A DNA stretch of 64,000 bases, from NCBI RefSeq assembly GCF_049727805.1, contig NZ_JBCNYA010000005.1, positions 62,001 through 126,000 on the forward strand. The letters are read 5' to 3'. A program made the translations under genes and the position numbers. Of the stretch, positions 34,029-42,540 are shown piece by piece (positions within the stretch are counted from its first letter, which is position 1; each line of letters begins with the position of its first letter). The notes under the pieces were generated by a model. The model saw only the letters and a list, made by a program, of their open reading frames with translations. It was not told the DNA's origin and ran no database searches. The DNA is from Frateuria_A sp049727805. Its GTDB lineage: Bacteria; Pseudomonadota; Gammaproteobacteria; Xanthomonadales; Rhodanobacteraceae.

Positions 34029-35120
34029 ATGTTCCGTGAATTTCTGATAGTCGGCGCTGGCTTTGCAGGCAGCGTGATAGCACGCGAACTGGCGGATGCT
34101 GGCCATAGCGTGCTAGTCATCGACAAGCGCCCGCACATCGCCGGTAACGCCTACGACAAGCACGATGCGCACGGTGTATTGGTGCACAGTTATGGTCCGC
34201 ACATTTTTCACACGAACGGAGTTCGGATTTTCGCGTACTTGTCGCGTTTCACCGAATGGCGCCCCTATGAACATCGCGTGAGAAGCATCGTCGGTGGCCG
34301 AGCCCTTCCTTTTCCGATCAATCGCGACACATTGAACCAGCTCTATGGCCTGAATCTCGACGAACCCGCCGCTGCGGCATTCTTCGAACGAGCGCGCGAA
34401 CCACGCGATCCAGTGCATAGCAGCGAGGATGTGGTGCTGAACAGCGTGGGCCGCGATCTGTACGAAAAGTTTTTTCTGAACTACACGCGCAAACAATGGG
34501 GCCTCGAGCCATCGCAGCTCAAGGCGGGCGTTGCCGCGCGCATTCCCGTGCGCACCAACACCGACGACCGTTACTTCACCGATACGTTCCAGGCCATGCC
34601 TCTACATGGCTACACACGCATGTTCGAGGCCATCCTTGACCACCCACGGATCACGGTGGAGCTTGGAGTGGACTTCAATGACGTGCGTGACCGCATTGAG
34701 CGCGACCACACCGTCTATACCGGGCCGATCGATGCCTATTTTGGCTACTGCTTCGGCCGCCTGCCCTATCGCTCGCTTAGCTTCGAACACGAACACCTGC
34801 CCGGCGTCGAGCGCTTCCAGGAAACGGGTACGGTGAACTATCCCAACGACCACGCCTACACGCGCATCACCGAGTTCAAGCACTTGACCGGGCAGGTGCA
34901 CTCGGGCACGTCGATCGTGCGCGAGTATCCGCAGGCCGAGGGCGAGCCGTATTACCCGGTGCCGCGCGAGGAGAACGAAGCGCTGTTCAAGCGCTACGAG
35001 GGACTGGCCAAGGCCGAGCGCGACGTCACGTTCGTCGGCCGACTCGCGCAATACCGCTACTACAACATGGACCAGGTGGTCGGCGCGGCGCTCGCCGCAG
35101 CCAAGCGCCTGCTGGACTGA
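34029..35120 (+). CDS. glf: UDP-galactopyranose mutase
   Basis: FAD-dependent enzyme that converts UDP-galactopyranose to UDP-galactofuranose. The 363-residue product has the dinucleotide fold LIVGAGFAGSVIARELADAG, IDKRPHIAGNAYDKHD, the substrate region GPHIFHTN, LPFPINRDTLNQLYG, YTRKQWGLEPSQLKAGVAARIPVRTN in pieces, and YPNDHAYTRITEFKHLTGQ. With galE and a GlfT-like GT2 in the same cluster it completes a route to galactofuranose-containing glycan. GC rises again from here on. The next gene follows after 2 bases. Confidence 0.96.
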   Translation: MFREFLIVGAGFAGSVIARELADAGHSVLVIDKRPHIAGNAYDKHDAHGVLVHSYGPHIFHTNGVRIFAYLSRFTEWRPYEHRVRSIVGGRALPFPINRDTLNQLYGLNLDEPAAAAFFERAREPRDPVHSSEDVVLNSVGRDLYEKFFLNYTRKQWGLEPSQLKAGVAARIPVRTNTDDRYFTDTFQAMPLHGYTRMFEAILDHPRITVELGVDFNDVRDRIERDHTVYTGPIDAYFGYCFGRLPYRSLSFEHEHLPGVERFQETGTVNYPNDHAYTRITEFKHLTGQVHSGTSIVREYPQAEGEPYYPVPREENEALFKRYEGLAKAERDVTFVGRLAQYRYYNMDQVVGAALAAAKRLLD

Positions 35121-35122
35121 CC

Positions 35123-36247
35123 ATGCGCATCGCTTTCGTGTGCAAGCGACGCTACATGGGCAAGGACGTCATCCTTGACCGCTATGCGCGCCTGTACGAG
35201 ATACCTCGCCAGCTGGCCCGGCTGGGCCACACGGTGGAAAGCATCTGCCTGGACTACCGCACCGGTACCGAGCCGGGACGCTGGGAACACCAGGCCGCCC
35301 CGGGAACGTTGCATTGGGAAGCCCATGCGCCCGGTCGCTTCGGGTTTGGCATGGTCAGCTATCCGTGGCGGATGCTCGCGCGACTGCGCGACTTTGCACC
35401 GGACCTGGTCGTCGGTGCATCGGACATTCCGCAAGTGGCGCTGGGCGCGTGGTTGGCCAGGCGTCTGCGCGTGCCGTTCGTTGCCGATCTGTACGACAAC
35501 TTCGAGGGCTTCGGTCAGGCGCGGATTCCGGGCATGGTGCCTCTGCTCCGCCGTGCAGTCCGCCAGGCGTCGCTGGTGACCACGACCAGCGAGCCATTGC
35601 GCCGCTACGTCCAGGAGACCTACGGGCTCCAGGGTATGGTCGTGGCGATGCCGAGTTCGGTGGACAAGCAGGTATTCCGGCCGAGCGATCGGATCGACAG
35701 CCGCAAGGCACTGGGCCTGCCGCTGGACGCGCCGTTGATCGGCACCGCGGGTGGGCTTTACCGCGACAAGGGCATTGCCGCCCTTTACGACGCATGGAAG
35801 CACCTGCAACGGGATTGCCCGCATGCGCACCTGGTGCTCGCCGGCCCCCACGAGGCCTCACTGCCGCCGCCACAGGGAGATCGCGTGCACTATCTCGGCG
35901 CAATCGCGCACGATCGCGTAGCCGACCTGTTCTGTGCGCTGGACGTTGGCGTCATGTGCATCCTGGATACGCCCTTCGGTAGGTACTGTTTCCCGCAGAA
36001 GGCCTACGAAATGCTTGCGTGCCGACTTCCGGTGGTCGCCGCAGACGTGGGCGCGATGGGCGCATTGCTGGCAGCCACGCCTGCGTGCCTGTACCGGGTC
36101 GGCGATGCCGCGGACCTGGCCCGCAGACTGCGCGCGCAACTGGAATCGCCGACCTTGCCGGCCGTTCCCATCGACGACTGGCAAACGCTGATCGCCAGGC
36201 TCGAGCCGGAACTGAAGGCCCTGGTCGGCGCCGGTGCGGCAGCCTAA
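35123..36247 (+). CDS. GT4 family glycosyltransferase
   Basis: A 374-residue GT-B enzyme. The N-terminal domain begins MRIAFVCKRRYMGKDVILDR. The C-terminal nucleotide-binding domain holds PLIGTAGGLYRDKGI, VHYLGAIAHDRVADLFCALDVGV and the family E-x7-E-like block YCFPQKAYEMLACRLPVVAADVGA in pieces. It starts 2 bases after glf, so it is in the same transcript, and it ends the plus-strand half of the island. The sugar donor is unknown. Confidence 0.88.
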   Translation: MRIAFVCKRRYMGKDVILDRYARLYEIPRQLARLGHTVESICLDYRTGTEPGRWEHQAAPGTLHWEAHAPGRFGFGMVSYPWRMLARLRDFAPDLVVGASDIPQVALGAWLARRLRVPFVADLYDNFEGFGQARIPGMVPLLRRAVRQASLVTTTSEPLRRYVQETYGLQGMVVAMPSSVDKQVFRPSDRIDSRKALGLPLDAPLIGTAGGLYRDKGIAALYDAWKHLQRDCPHAHLVLAGPHEASLPPPQGDRVHYLGAIAHDRVADLFCALDVGVMCILDTPFGRYCFPQKAYEMLACRLPVVAADVGAMGALLAATPACLYRVGDAADLARRLRAQLESPTLPAVPIDDWQTLIARLEPELKALVGAGAAA

Positions 36248-36268
36248 CGCTCTAATGGCTGCCGCGCC

Positions 36269-37009
36269 TCAGGCGGCGCGCTTGACCGCAGTTGCCACGT
36301 AGCCGTCGCCCCAGTCCAACCGGTAGAACCATCGCTGCATGGTGCAGAACGGTCGCACCAGTGATCCGCTGAAAACGGACAACAGTCGGTTGATCACGCG
36401 CGGCTTGGCCTGCGCGCTGCGGATGCTGCGCTCAGTCGGGGACATGTCGTCGTAGCTGCGATCGCCCCGCACCAGCCAGTTCGAAACCAAACGCGTCAAT
36501 TCGGTAACCGGAAACCCGTAGTTGACGATGCGGATCTGCTCGAAACCAGCCTGCTCCAGCAACCGCCGCAGTGCTTCCTTTTCGTAGCGGCGCACGTGAC
36601 CGACCAGTTCGTCGGACCGGCCGTATTTGCGGGTATGGGCCGGAACGGAAATCAATACCCGGCCACCGGCGCGAAGGAAACGGGCCCACTCGGCCAGCGC
36701 CACGGCATCCTGCTCGATGTGTTCCAGCACCTCGAACGCGAACAGGTAATCGAACGATTCGGTACCAAGTTCCCCGGTGTCCTCGACCACCCGGATGCGG
36801 TCGCCGTACGGGGCCAGGTTGGCGCGCATGTATTGCCGGCTGTCCTCGCCCAAGTCGTAGGCGGCACCGGTGAAGCTCCGCTCGAGAAAGATCCGCGTCA
36901 TGTGTCCCGTGCCCGCCCCCATTTCCAGGAACGTGCCCGGCGGCCAGTGCCGGCTGACGTCATCTACGCAGCTTTCACGCAGTACGAGTTTGGGCTGCTT
37001 GCGTCCCAT
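36269..37009 (-). CDS. Class I SAM-dependent methyltransferase (Methyltransf_11/23-like)
   Basis: A 246-residue protein with motif I FLEMGAGTGHMTRIFLERS, motif II in YDLGEDSRQYM, DYLFAFEVLEHIEQDAVAL and LRAGGRVLISVPAHTRKYG. This pattern is common in enzymes of polysaccharide clusters that methylate sugars or lipid-linked intermediates. The ATG at 37009 has AAGGGGA about 9 bases upstream; the frame is open to 37108. Its 3' end faces the plus-strand GT4 gene 22 bases away. Confidence 0.85.
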   Translation of the reverse strand: MGRKQPKLVLRESCVDDVSRHWPPGTFLEMGAGTGHMTRIFLERSFTGAAYDLGEDSRQYMRANLAPYGDRIRVVEDTGELGTESFDYLFAFEVLEHIEQDAVALAEWARFLRAGGRVLISVPAHTRKYGRSDELVGHVRRYEKEALRRLLEQAGFEQIRIVNYGFPVTELTRLVSNWLVRGDRSYDDMSPTERSIRSAQAKPRVINRLLSVFSGSLVRPFCTMQRWFYRLDWGDGYVATAVKRAA

Positions 37010-37210
37010 CGCGGGATCCCCTTTCCGTGAATGGCCACTGGTGGGCCTTGTAAACCCGCATGCCGCGAAGGAAACCACGATAGTCGCCGCTTTGCTCGTC
37101 ACGCCCACGAAAAGCGGAAATCCATAAGATTCGCGAACAGATCCGTTGGGTCGCGAGGCCCGGAAATTCTGTGCGTTGACGATGACCTGCGCAAGGATCT
37201 GGGACGCGGG

Positions 37211-38188
37211 TCAAAAGCGGGGACGGCAATGCCAGCGCCACGCACTTCCGATGATCTCGTCTAGATCGGAATGGCGTGGCTGCCAACCCAGCTCCGCCTG
37301 CGCCCGCTGGCTGCTGGCGACCAGCACGGGTGGATCACCCGGCCTTCGCGGCAACACTCGTGCCGGGAGCGGGCACCCGGTCACCTGCCGCGCCGCCTCG
37401 ATCACCTGCAACACGCTGTAGCCGTTGCCGCTGCCCAGATTGAAGCGATGCGCACCGGCATGGCTGTCGAGGTACTCCATCGCCTTCAGGTGCGCCAGGG
37501 CGAGGTCGCAGACGTGGATGTAGTCGCGCACGCAGCTTCCATCGACGGTGTCGTAGTCGGTCCCGAACACCTGCAATTCGGCGCTCCCATCCAACGCGCT
37601 GCGCAGGATATTGGGGATCAGATGGGTTTCTGGTCGATGCACTTCGCCCAAGGCTCCGCCGGGATCGGCACCGGCTGCGTTGAAGTAGCGCAAGGCGACC
37701 GAACGCAAGCCATAGGCGTCCGCCGCGTCCTTGAGTATCCGCTCCACCATCAGCTTGGTGGCTCCGTAGGGGTTGATCGGACGCGTGGGATGGTCTTCGT
37801 CGATCAGTTCCCGTTCGGGCATGCCATAGACCGCCGCGCTCGACGAAAAGACGAAGCGCCCGATATCGGCCTGCCGCACAACGTCCAGCAGGCTCAGGGT
37901 GCCGACCACATTGTTGTCGTAGTAGACGTATGGATCTTTGACCGAGTCGGCGACTATCGAGGAGGCACAGAAGTGCATGACTGCATCGAACGGTCGCGTT
38001 GCGAAAAGGGAAGCGAGCGCGGAACGATCACGGATGTCGCCCGTCACCAGTTCTGCCTCACCTACGGCGACACGATGGCCGGTCGAGAGATTGTCGAAAA
38101 CAGTGACTTCGAAGCCCCGCTTCAGCAACAGCTGAACCATGTGCGAGCCGATGTAGCCGGCACCGCCGCAAACCAGAATGCGCGACAT
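37211..38188 (-). CDS. galE: UDP-glucose 4-epimerase
   Basis: NAD-dependent epimerase interconverting UDP-glucose and UDP-galactose, here likely the supplier for Glf. The 325 residues carry GGAGYIGSHMVQ at the N-terminus, FDNLSTGH, VFSSSAAVYG, the catalytic Y-x3-K in YGATKLMVE, and RYFNAAGADPGG with VRDYIHVCDLA. The stop codon of the upstream GT4 gene and the galE ATG meet at 38188, so they are co-transcribed on the minus strand. The length is slightly short of the usual 335-340. Confidence 0.95.
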   Translation of the reverse strand: MSRILVCGGAGYIGSHMVQLLLKRGFEVTVFDNLSTGHRVAVGEAELVTGDIRDRSALASLFATRPFDAVMHFCASSIVADSVKDPYVYYDNNVVGTLSLLDVVRQADIGRFVFSSSAAVYGMPERELIDEDHPTRPINPYGATKLMVERILKDAADAYGLRSVALRYFNAAGADPGGALGEVHRPETHLIPNILRSALDGSAELQVFGTDYDTVDGSCVRDYIHVCDLALAHLKAMEYLDSHAGAHRFNLGSGNGYSVLQVIEAARQVTGCPLPARVLPRRPGDPPVLVASSQRAQAELGWQPRHSDLDEIIGSAWRWHCRPRF

Positions 38189-39423
38189 CACTTGTCCTCC
38201 GTTGGCGCGGTCAAGCAGCGCATCAGCAGATCGCCATAACGCTTGGCCACGGTCTCCCAGTCCACCCACTCCACCGCGTTGGTGCGTATCGCCGCCACCC
38301 GGATTTGGGCCTGGCCGGGATCTGCCAGGCTGTCCAGCACCGCGTTGGCCAGTGCCGAAGCGTCCGTGGGATCGACGCATATCGCGTCGGCCCCTTCGCC
38401 TAGCAAATCGACCAGGCCCTGGACCTTGCCCACGACCACCGGGCAACCGCAACCGATAGCTTCCATGAGCGCCACCGGAAGGCCTTCCTGGTCGCCCGAA
38501 CTGTCGCTGACGAACGGCGCGACGAAGAGAGCCGCGCGACGGTACAGCCCAGGCAGGCGATCCTGCGGGACGGCCCCTTCGAACCGGACTTCGCGGGCGA
38601 GTCCCAACGCATCTGCCTGTCGGCGCAGCGCCGGTTCCTCGGGACCGAAGCCGACGATCGTCAATCGCACTGATGGCCGTTGGGCGACGATCAGGGGCAT
38701 CGCCTGCAGCAGGAAGCGCAGGCCCTTCTTGGCCACCAGCCGTCCCACGAACAGCAACTCATCGGTCGAACGCGGAAGCGTTGCCGGTGTGAAGTGCCCC
38801 TTCAGGTCTACGCCCATCGGCACCACCGACAGGGCCGGCGCCTGAATGCGCAGGCGCCTTGCTTCGTCCTGCATCGCGTGACTGACCACAGTCATGGCGG
38901 CCGCGTAACGGGCGACATACCGCTTCAAAGCCGCCAGCAGTGCACCGCGCAGGCCGAACAGGTCGCCACCGTGCGAAGTGACCAAGTAAGGTCGGTGCAG
39001 CCATCGCGCCACCAGCCCCTGGGGAACCAGCCAGTGGGCGTGTATCACGTCTACGCGCTGGTGCCGGACTATTCGCCTGGCAGCGATCCATTGCCCCAGC
39101 ACGAAGCCTGGCAACAGCAGCCATTTCCAGCGGTGCAACTTCAGGTTCGCGGTGATGCCACCGTTGTTCACCAGCGTCTGCAGCCGCCGCGGGGCATAGC
39201 GGTAGCGGATCACTTGCACGCCTTCAAACAATCCGCTGGAATCCGCGCCCGGCGCATCGGGAACGACCGCAACCACCGTGAAGCGCTGCGCCAGCCGCCG
39301 ACACAACTGGTGTACGAAGCCGGGCTCTGGGTCGTTCGCCCAGCGCGGATAAGTCGATGCCAGTACCAACAGGCACGGGCGATCCGGCGGCGAAGGCGGT
39401 GCCCCTACGGCGTCAGCGACCAC
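38188..39423 (-). CDS. GT4 family glycosyltransferase
   Basis: A 411-residue GT-B enzyme: LVLASTYPRWANDPEPGFVHQL at the N-terminus, VDVIHAHWLVPQG, YLVTSHGGDLFGLRG, VVPMGVDL, LLFVGRLVAKKGLRFLLQAM, and the E-x7-E block QEGLPVALMEAIGCGCPVVVG. The start is a GTG at 39423 with GGAGAGAG just upstream; no ATG in frame fits. It lies 41 bases after the GT2/DPM-like gene and directly abuts galE, in a three-gene minus-strand unit. Substrate unknown. Confidence 0.88.
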   Translation of the reverse strand: MVADAVGAPPSPPDRPCLLVLASTYPRWANDPEPGFVHQLCRRLAQRFTVVAVVPDAPGADSSGLFEGVQVIRYRYAPRRLQTLVNNGGITANLKLHRWKWLLLPGFVLGQWIAARRIVRHQRVDVIHAHWLVPQGLVARWLHRPYLVTSHGGDLFGLRGALLAALKRYVARYAAAMTVVSHAMQDEARRLRIQAPALSVVPMGVDLKGHFTPATLPRSTDELLFVGRLVAKKGLRFLLQAMPLIVAQRPSVRLTIVGFGPEEPALRRQADALGLAREVRFEGAVPQDRLPGLYRRAALFVAPFVSDSSGDQEGLPVALMEAIGCGCPVVVGKVQGLVDLLGEGADAICVDPTDASALANAVLDSLADPGQAQIRVAAIRTNAVEWVDWETVAKRYGDLLMRCLTAPTEDK

Positions 39424-39464
39424 GGCTCTCTCCGTTCGGCCAGCACGCGATGGAGCCGCATGCG

Positions 39465-40319
39465 TCAGTCTGCCTTGCGATAGGTAAGCGCCGTAATCTG
39501 CTCGGAAACCAGGCCAATCAGGAATACGACCACGGCGGCGCTCCACAGCATCGTGCTGCCGTTGGTCAGGCGGCCCGAATGAAGAAAGGTCCAGAGATAG
39601 TTGAGGCACCCCAGCAAAAAGAACACCACACTGGCCGGTGCAAACAGTTTCAGCGGGGAATACAGCGTGGCGATCTTGAAGATGATCAGCAGGAAACGAA
39701 GGCCGTCCCGCAGCGGGCGGATATGGCTCTTGCCCACGCGCTGGCCCGCCTTGATCGGCACGTAAGCCACCGGATAGGCGCTGCGGAAGAACGCCATGGT
39801 GCTGGTGGTGGGGTAGGAGAATCCGTTCGGCAGCAGGTACAGGAACTCGCGGAACTTTTCGGCGCGCACGGCGCGGAATCCGGAGGTGAGGTCGAGCACC
39901 GGGTGACCGGTCATGCGCGTGGCGAGCCAGTTGTACAGGGTGTTGGCCAGGCCGCGGCCGACACCCGCCTGGCTGCCCCAGTCGCGCGCGCCGATGGCCA
40001 TGTCGTAACCCTCCTGCAGCCGGGCAAGCAGGCGATCGACGTCGGCAGGGGCGTGCTGGCCATCGCCATCCATGAACACCAGCCATTCGCCCCTCGCCGC
40101 ACGCGCGCCGCGCTTGATCGCCGCGCCGTTGCCCATCGAATAGGGTGAGGACAGGCAGTCGACCGCGTTGGCCGCGCAGATCGCGCGGGTGTCGTCGGTC
40201 GAGCCGTCGTCGACCACGATGATCTCGGCGTCCGGCTGGGCGGCGCGAAGTGCGGGCAGCAGGTCGGCCAGCGCCGCCGCTTCGTTTTTCGCGGGCAGGA
40301 TGATGCTCAGGCGTGTCAA
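39465..40319 (-). CDS. GT2 polyprenyl-phosphate glycosyltransferase (DPM1/DPG-like) with C-terminal helices
   Basis: A 284-residue GT2: LSIILPAKNEAAALADLLPA, VVDDGSTDDTRAIC, the DGDGQHAP metal site, ARDWGSQAGVGRGLANTLYN, then two C-terminal membrane helices (LKLFAPASVVFFLLGCLNYLW and LWSAAVVVFLIGLVSEQIT in pieces). Such enzymes load a sugar on polyprenyl phosphate, exactly the donor type that GT-C transferases need. A TTG start at 40319 with GGGGGAA upstream is preferred over an ATG at 40349 lacking a ribosome site. It opens the minus-strand unit with GT4 and galE. Confidence 0.87.
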   Translation of the reverse strand: MTRLSIILPAKNEAAALADLLPALRAAQPDAEIIVVDDGSTDDTRAICAANAVDCLSSPYSMGNGAAIKRGARAARGEWLVFMDGDGQHAPADVDRLLARLQEGYDMAIGARDWGSQAGVGRGLANTLYNWLATRMTGHPVLDLTSGFRAVRAEKFREFLYLLPNGFSYPTTSTMAFFRSAYPVAYVPIKAGQRVGKSHIRPLRDGLRFLLIIFKIATLYSPLKLFAPASVVFFLLGCLNYLWTFLHSGRLTNGSTMLWSAAVVVFLIGLVSEQITALTYRKAD

Positions 40320-40349
40320 GGAGGTTCCCCCGGGATATCGGGCGATCAT

Positions 40350-40670
40350 AACGCGGGGCCGTTCCGGCGAGGGCGGCGGTGAAGCCGGAGGCCGCACCCC
40401 ATCACTTTCAATGGCGGGACCGCGTGTGGACAGGCCTGACTGGGCTCGCGAAGAACCGATCCGCCGACGCTCCCACTTGGAAAGACAGGGATGCTGGGAG
40501 CTGGCGCGGGATACCTCCCACCGCCGGTGCACGAGGGGCGGGGCGGCACTTCCGTGACGGTTTTCGCGACTTCCGGGTCGACGCGGCTGACACCGCGCCC
40601 GGCAGATGACCGCGCCGCCTTTCTGGGGTAAATTCCCTGTCAATAAGGGGGCTTAAGGCCGGTATCTATC
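40350..40670. other. Intergenic region between the glycan island and pilB
   Basis: About 320 bases between divergent genes. I see no supported reading frame, RNA or clear consensus promoter. The stretch just before pilB is notably A/T-richer (around 40626-40670) and probably holds its promoter and leader. Confidence 0.5.
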
Positions 40671-42395
40671 ATGTCATCCCAATTGCAACCGTCCCTGGCG
40701 GGTCTCACCGGCATGGCGCGTCGCCTGGTGTCCGAGGGCGTGCTGCCAGAGGCCGACGTCCGCAAGGCGGTCGCCGATTCAACCGCACAGAAAGTCTCGC
40801 TGGCCGCCTGGCTGCTCGACCACAGCCTAGTGGAGAGCCCCAAGCTCACCCAGATCGCCTCGGCCGAATTCGGCATGCCGATGATGGACGTCAGCGTCCT
40901 GGCGCCCGCGTCGATGCCGGTGAACCTGATCAGCGAAGCGCTGATGACCAAGCACCAGGCGCTGCCGCTGTTCAAGCGCGGCAAGCGCCTGTTCGTGGGC
41001 ATCGCCGACCCGATGCAGTCGCACGCGCTGGACGAGATCAAGTTCCACTCCAACTGCATGGTGGAGCCGATCCTGGTCGAGCGCGGCCAGCTTGCGCGCG
41101 CGATAGACAACGCATTGGCCACCGCGAACGCGCGGATGCCCGACATGGGCGGCGACGAGTTCGATGACCTCTCGCTGGAAGCCGCCGACGAGGAGACTGC
41201 CGACAGCACCGGCATCGATGCCACCGGCGGCGACGACGCGCCGGTGGTCAAGTTCGTCAACAAGATCCTGGTCGACGCGATCCGCCGTGGCGCCTCGGAC
41301 ATCCATTTCGAACCCTTCGAGACCAACTTCCGCGTGCGCCTGCGCATGGACGGCATGCTGCGCCCGGTGGCCAATCCGCCGATGAAGATGGCCAGCCGCA
41401 TCTCCTCGCGCCTGAAGGTGATGGCCGGCCTGGACATCGCCGAGCGCCGCGTACCGCAGGACGGCCGCATCAAGCTGAACCTCTCCAAGAGCCGCTCGAT
41501 GGACTTCCGCGTGAGCACGCTGCCCACGCTGTTCGGCGAGAAGATCGTGCTGCGTATCCTGGACAGTTCCTCGGCCAAGCTGGGCATCGACAAGCTGGGC
41601 TACGAGGAGGACCAGAAGAAGCTCTATCTGGACGCCATCCACAAGCCCTACGGCATGGTGCTGGTGACCGGCCCGACCGGCTCGGGCAAGACCGTGTCGC
41701 TGTACACCGCGCTCAATATCCTCAACACCCCCGAGCGCAACATCTCGACCGTGGAAGACCCGGTCGAAATCCGCGTCGAGGGTATCAACCAGGTCCAGCA
41801 GAACGTCAAGCGCGGCATGACCTTTGCCGCCGCCCTGCGCTCGTTCCTGCGCCAGGACCCGGACGTGATCATGGTCGGCGAGATCCGCGACCTGGAGACG
41901 GCCGAGATCGGCATCAAGGCCGCGCAGACCGGTCACATGGTGCTCTCCACCCTGCATACCAACGACGCGCCGCAAACCATCGCGCGCCTGATGAACATGG
42001 GCATTCCGCCCTACTCCATCACCTCGTCGGTGACCCTGGTGATCGCCCAGCGCCTGGCCCGCCGCCTGCACGACTGCAAGAAGCCGCAGACCCTGCCGCC
42101 GCACGTGCTGCTCGCCGCCGGCTTCAGCCAGGAAGACATCGATGCCGGGCTGACCCTTTACGAGGCGGTCGGCTGCGAGCATTGCAACGAGGGCTACAAG
42201 GGCCGCGTAGGCATCTACCAGGTCATGCCGATGACCGAGGAAATCCAGCAGATCGTGCTGCAGGGGGGCAACGCGCTGCAGATCGGGGAGGTCGCGCGCA
42301 AGATCGGCGTCAACGACCTGCGCGCCTCGGCGCTGCTGAAGGTCAAGGCGGGAGTCACCAGCCTGGCCGAGATCGATCGCGTCACCAAGGACTGA
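40671..42395 (+). CDS. pilB: Type IV pilus assembly ATPase PilB
   Basis: Hexameric motor that powers pilus extension. The 574 residues contain an N-terminal MshEN-like domain (about 10-150), and the GspE ATPase core: Walker A GPTGSGKT (334-341), Asp boxes around 360-370, Walker B-type LRQDPDVIMVGEIRD and the His box TGHMVLSTLHTNDAPQT. The zinc-type cysteines lie in HDCKKP and GCEHCNEGYKGR. pilC follows after 145 bases. In xanthomonads pilA usually neighbours pilB/pilC; here it is displaced by 16 kb. Confidence 0.97.
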   Translation: MSSQLQPSLAGLTGMARRLVSEGVLPEADVRKAVADSTAQKVSLAAWLLDHSLVESPKLTQIASAEFGMPMMDVSVLAPASMPVNLISEALMTKHQALPLFKRGKRLFVGIADPMQSHALDEIKFHSNCMVEPILVERGQLARAIDNALATANARMPDMGGDEFDDLSLEAADEETADSTGIDATGGDDAPVVKFVNKILVDAIRRGASDIHFEPFETNFRVRLRMDGMLRPVANPPMKMASRISSRLKVMAGLDIAERRVPQDGRIKLNLSKSRSMDFRVSTLPTLFGEKIVLRILDSSSAKLGIDKLGYEEDQKKLYLDAIHKPYGMVLVTGPTGSGKTVSLYTALNILNTPERNISTVEDPVEIRVEGINQVQQNVKRGMTFAAALRSFLRQDPDVIMVGEIRDLETAEIGIKAAQTGHMVLSTLHTNDAPQTIARLMNMGIPPYSITSSVTLVIAQRLARRLHDCKKPQTLPPHVLLAAGFSQEDIDAGLTLYEAVGCEHCNEGYKGRVGIYQVMPMTEEIQQIVLQGGNALQIGEVARKIGVNDLRASALLKVKAGVTSLAEIDRVTKD

Positions 42396-42540
42396 AATGG
42401 CGGCGGTTCCGCCGCGACCGCGGGCAAAGCACCAAGTTGCGCGGAGCACCACGAAATAACCCGCCATATCTGGCATAAGCTGCACCGACGACCGGCCGCG
42501 CGAGCGGCGGTCGCGGATCGAACCACCGGGGGAATCGGGC

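Noticed and set aside
42400..42415. GCGGCGG-TT-CCGCCGC hairpin between pilB and pilC as a terminator
   Set aside because: The loop is only two bases and no T run follows; it could modulate the operon but evidence is thin.
42471..42483. TGGCATAAGCTGC as a sigma-54 promoter for pilC
   Set aside because: The GG-to-GC spacing is 2 bases too short for RpoN.
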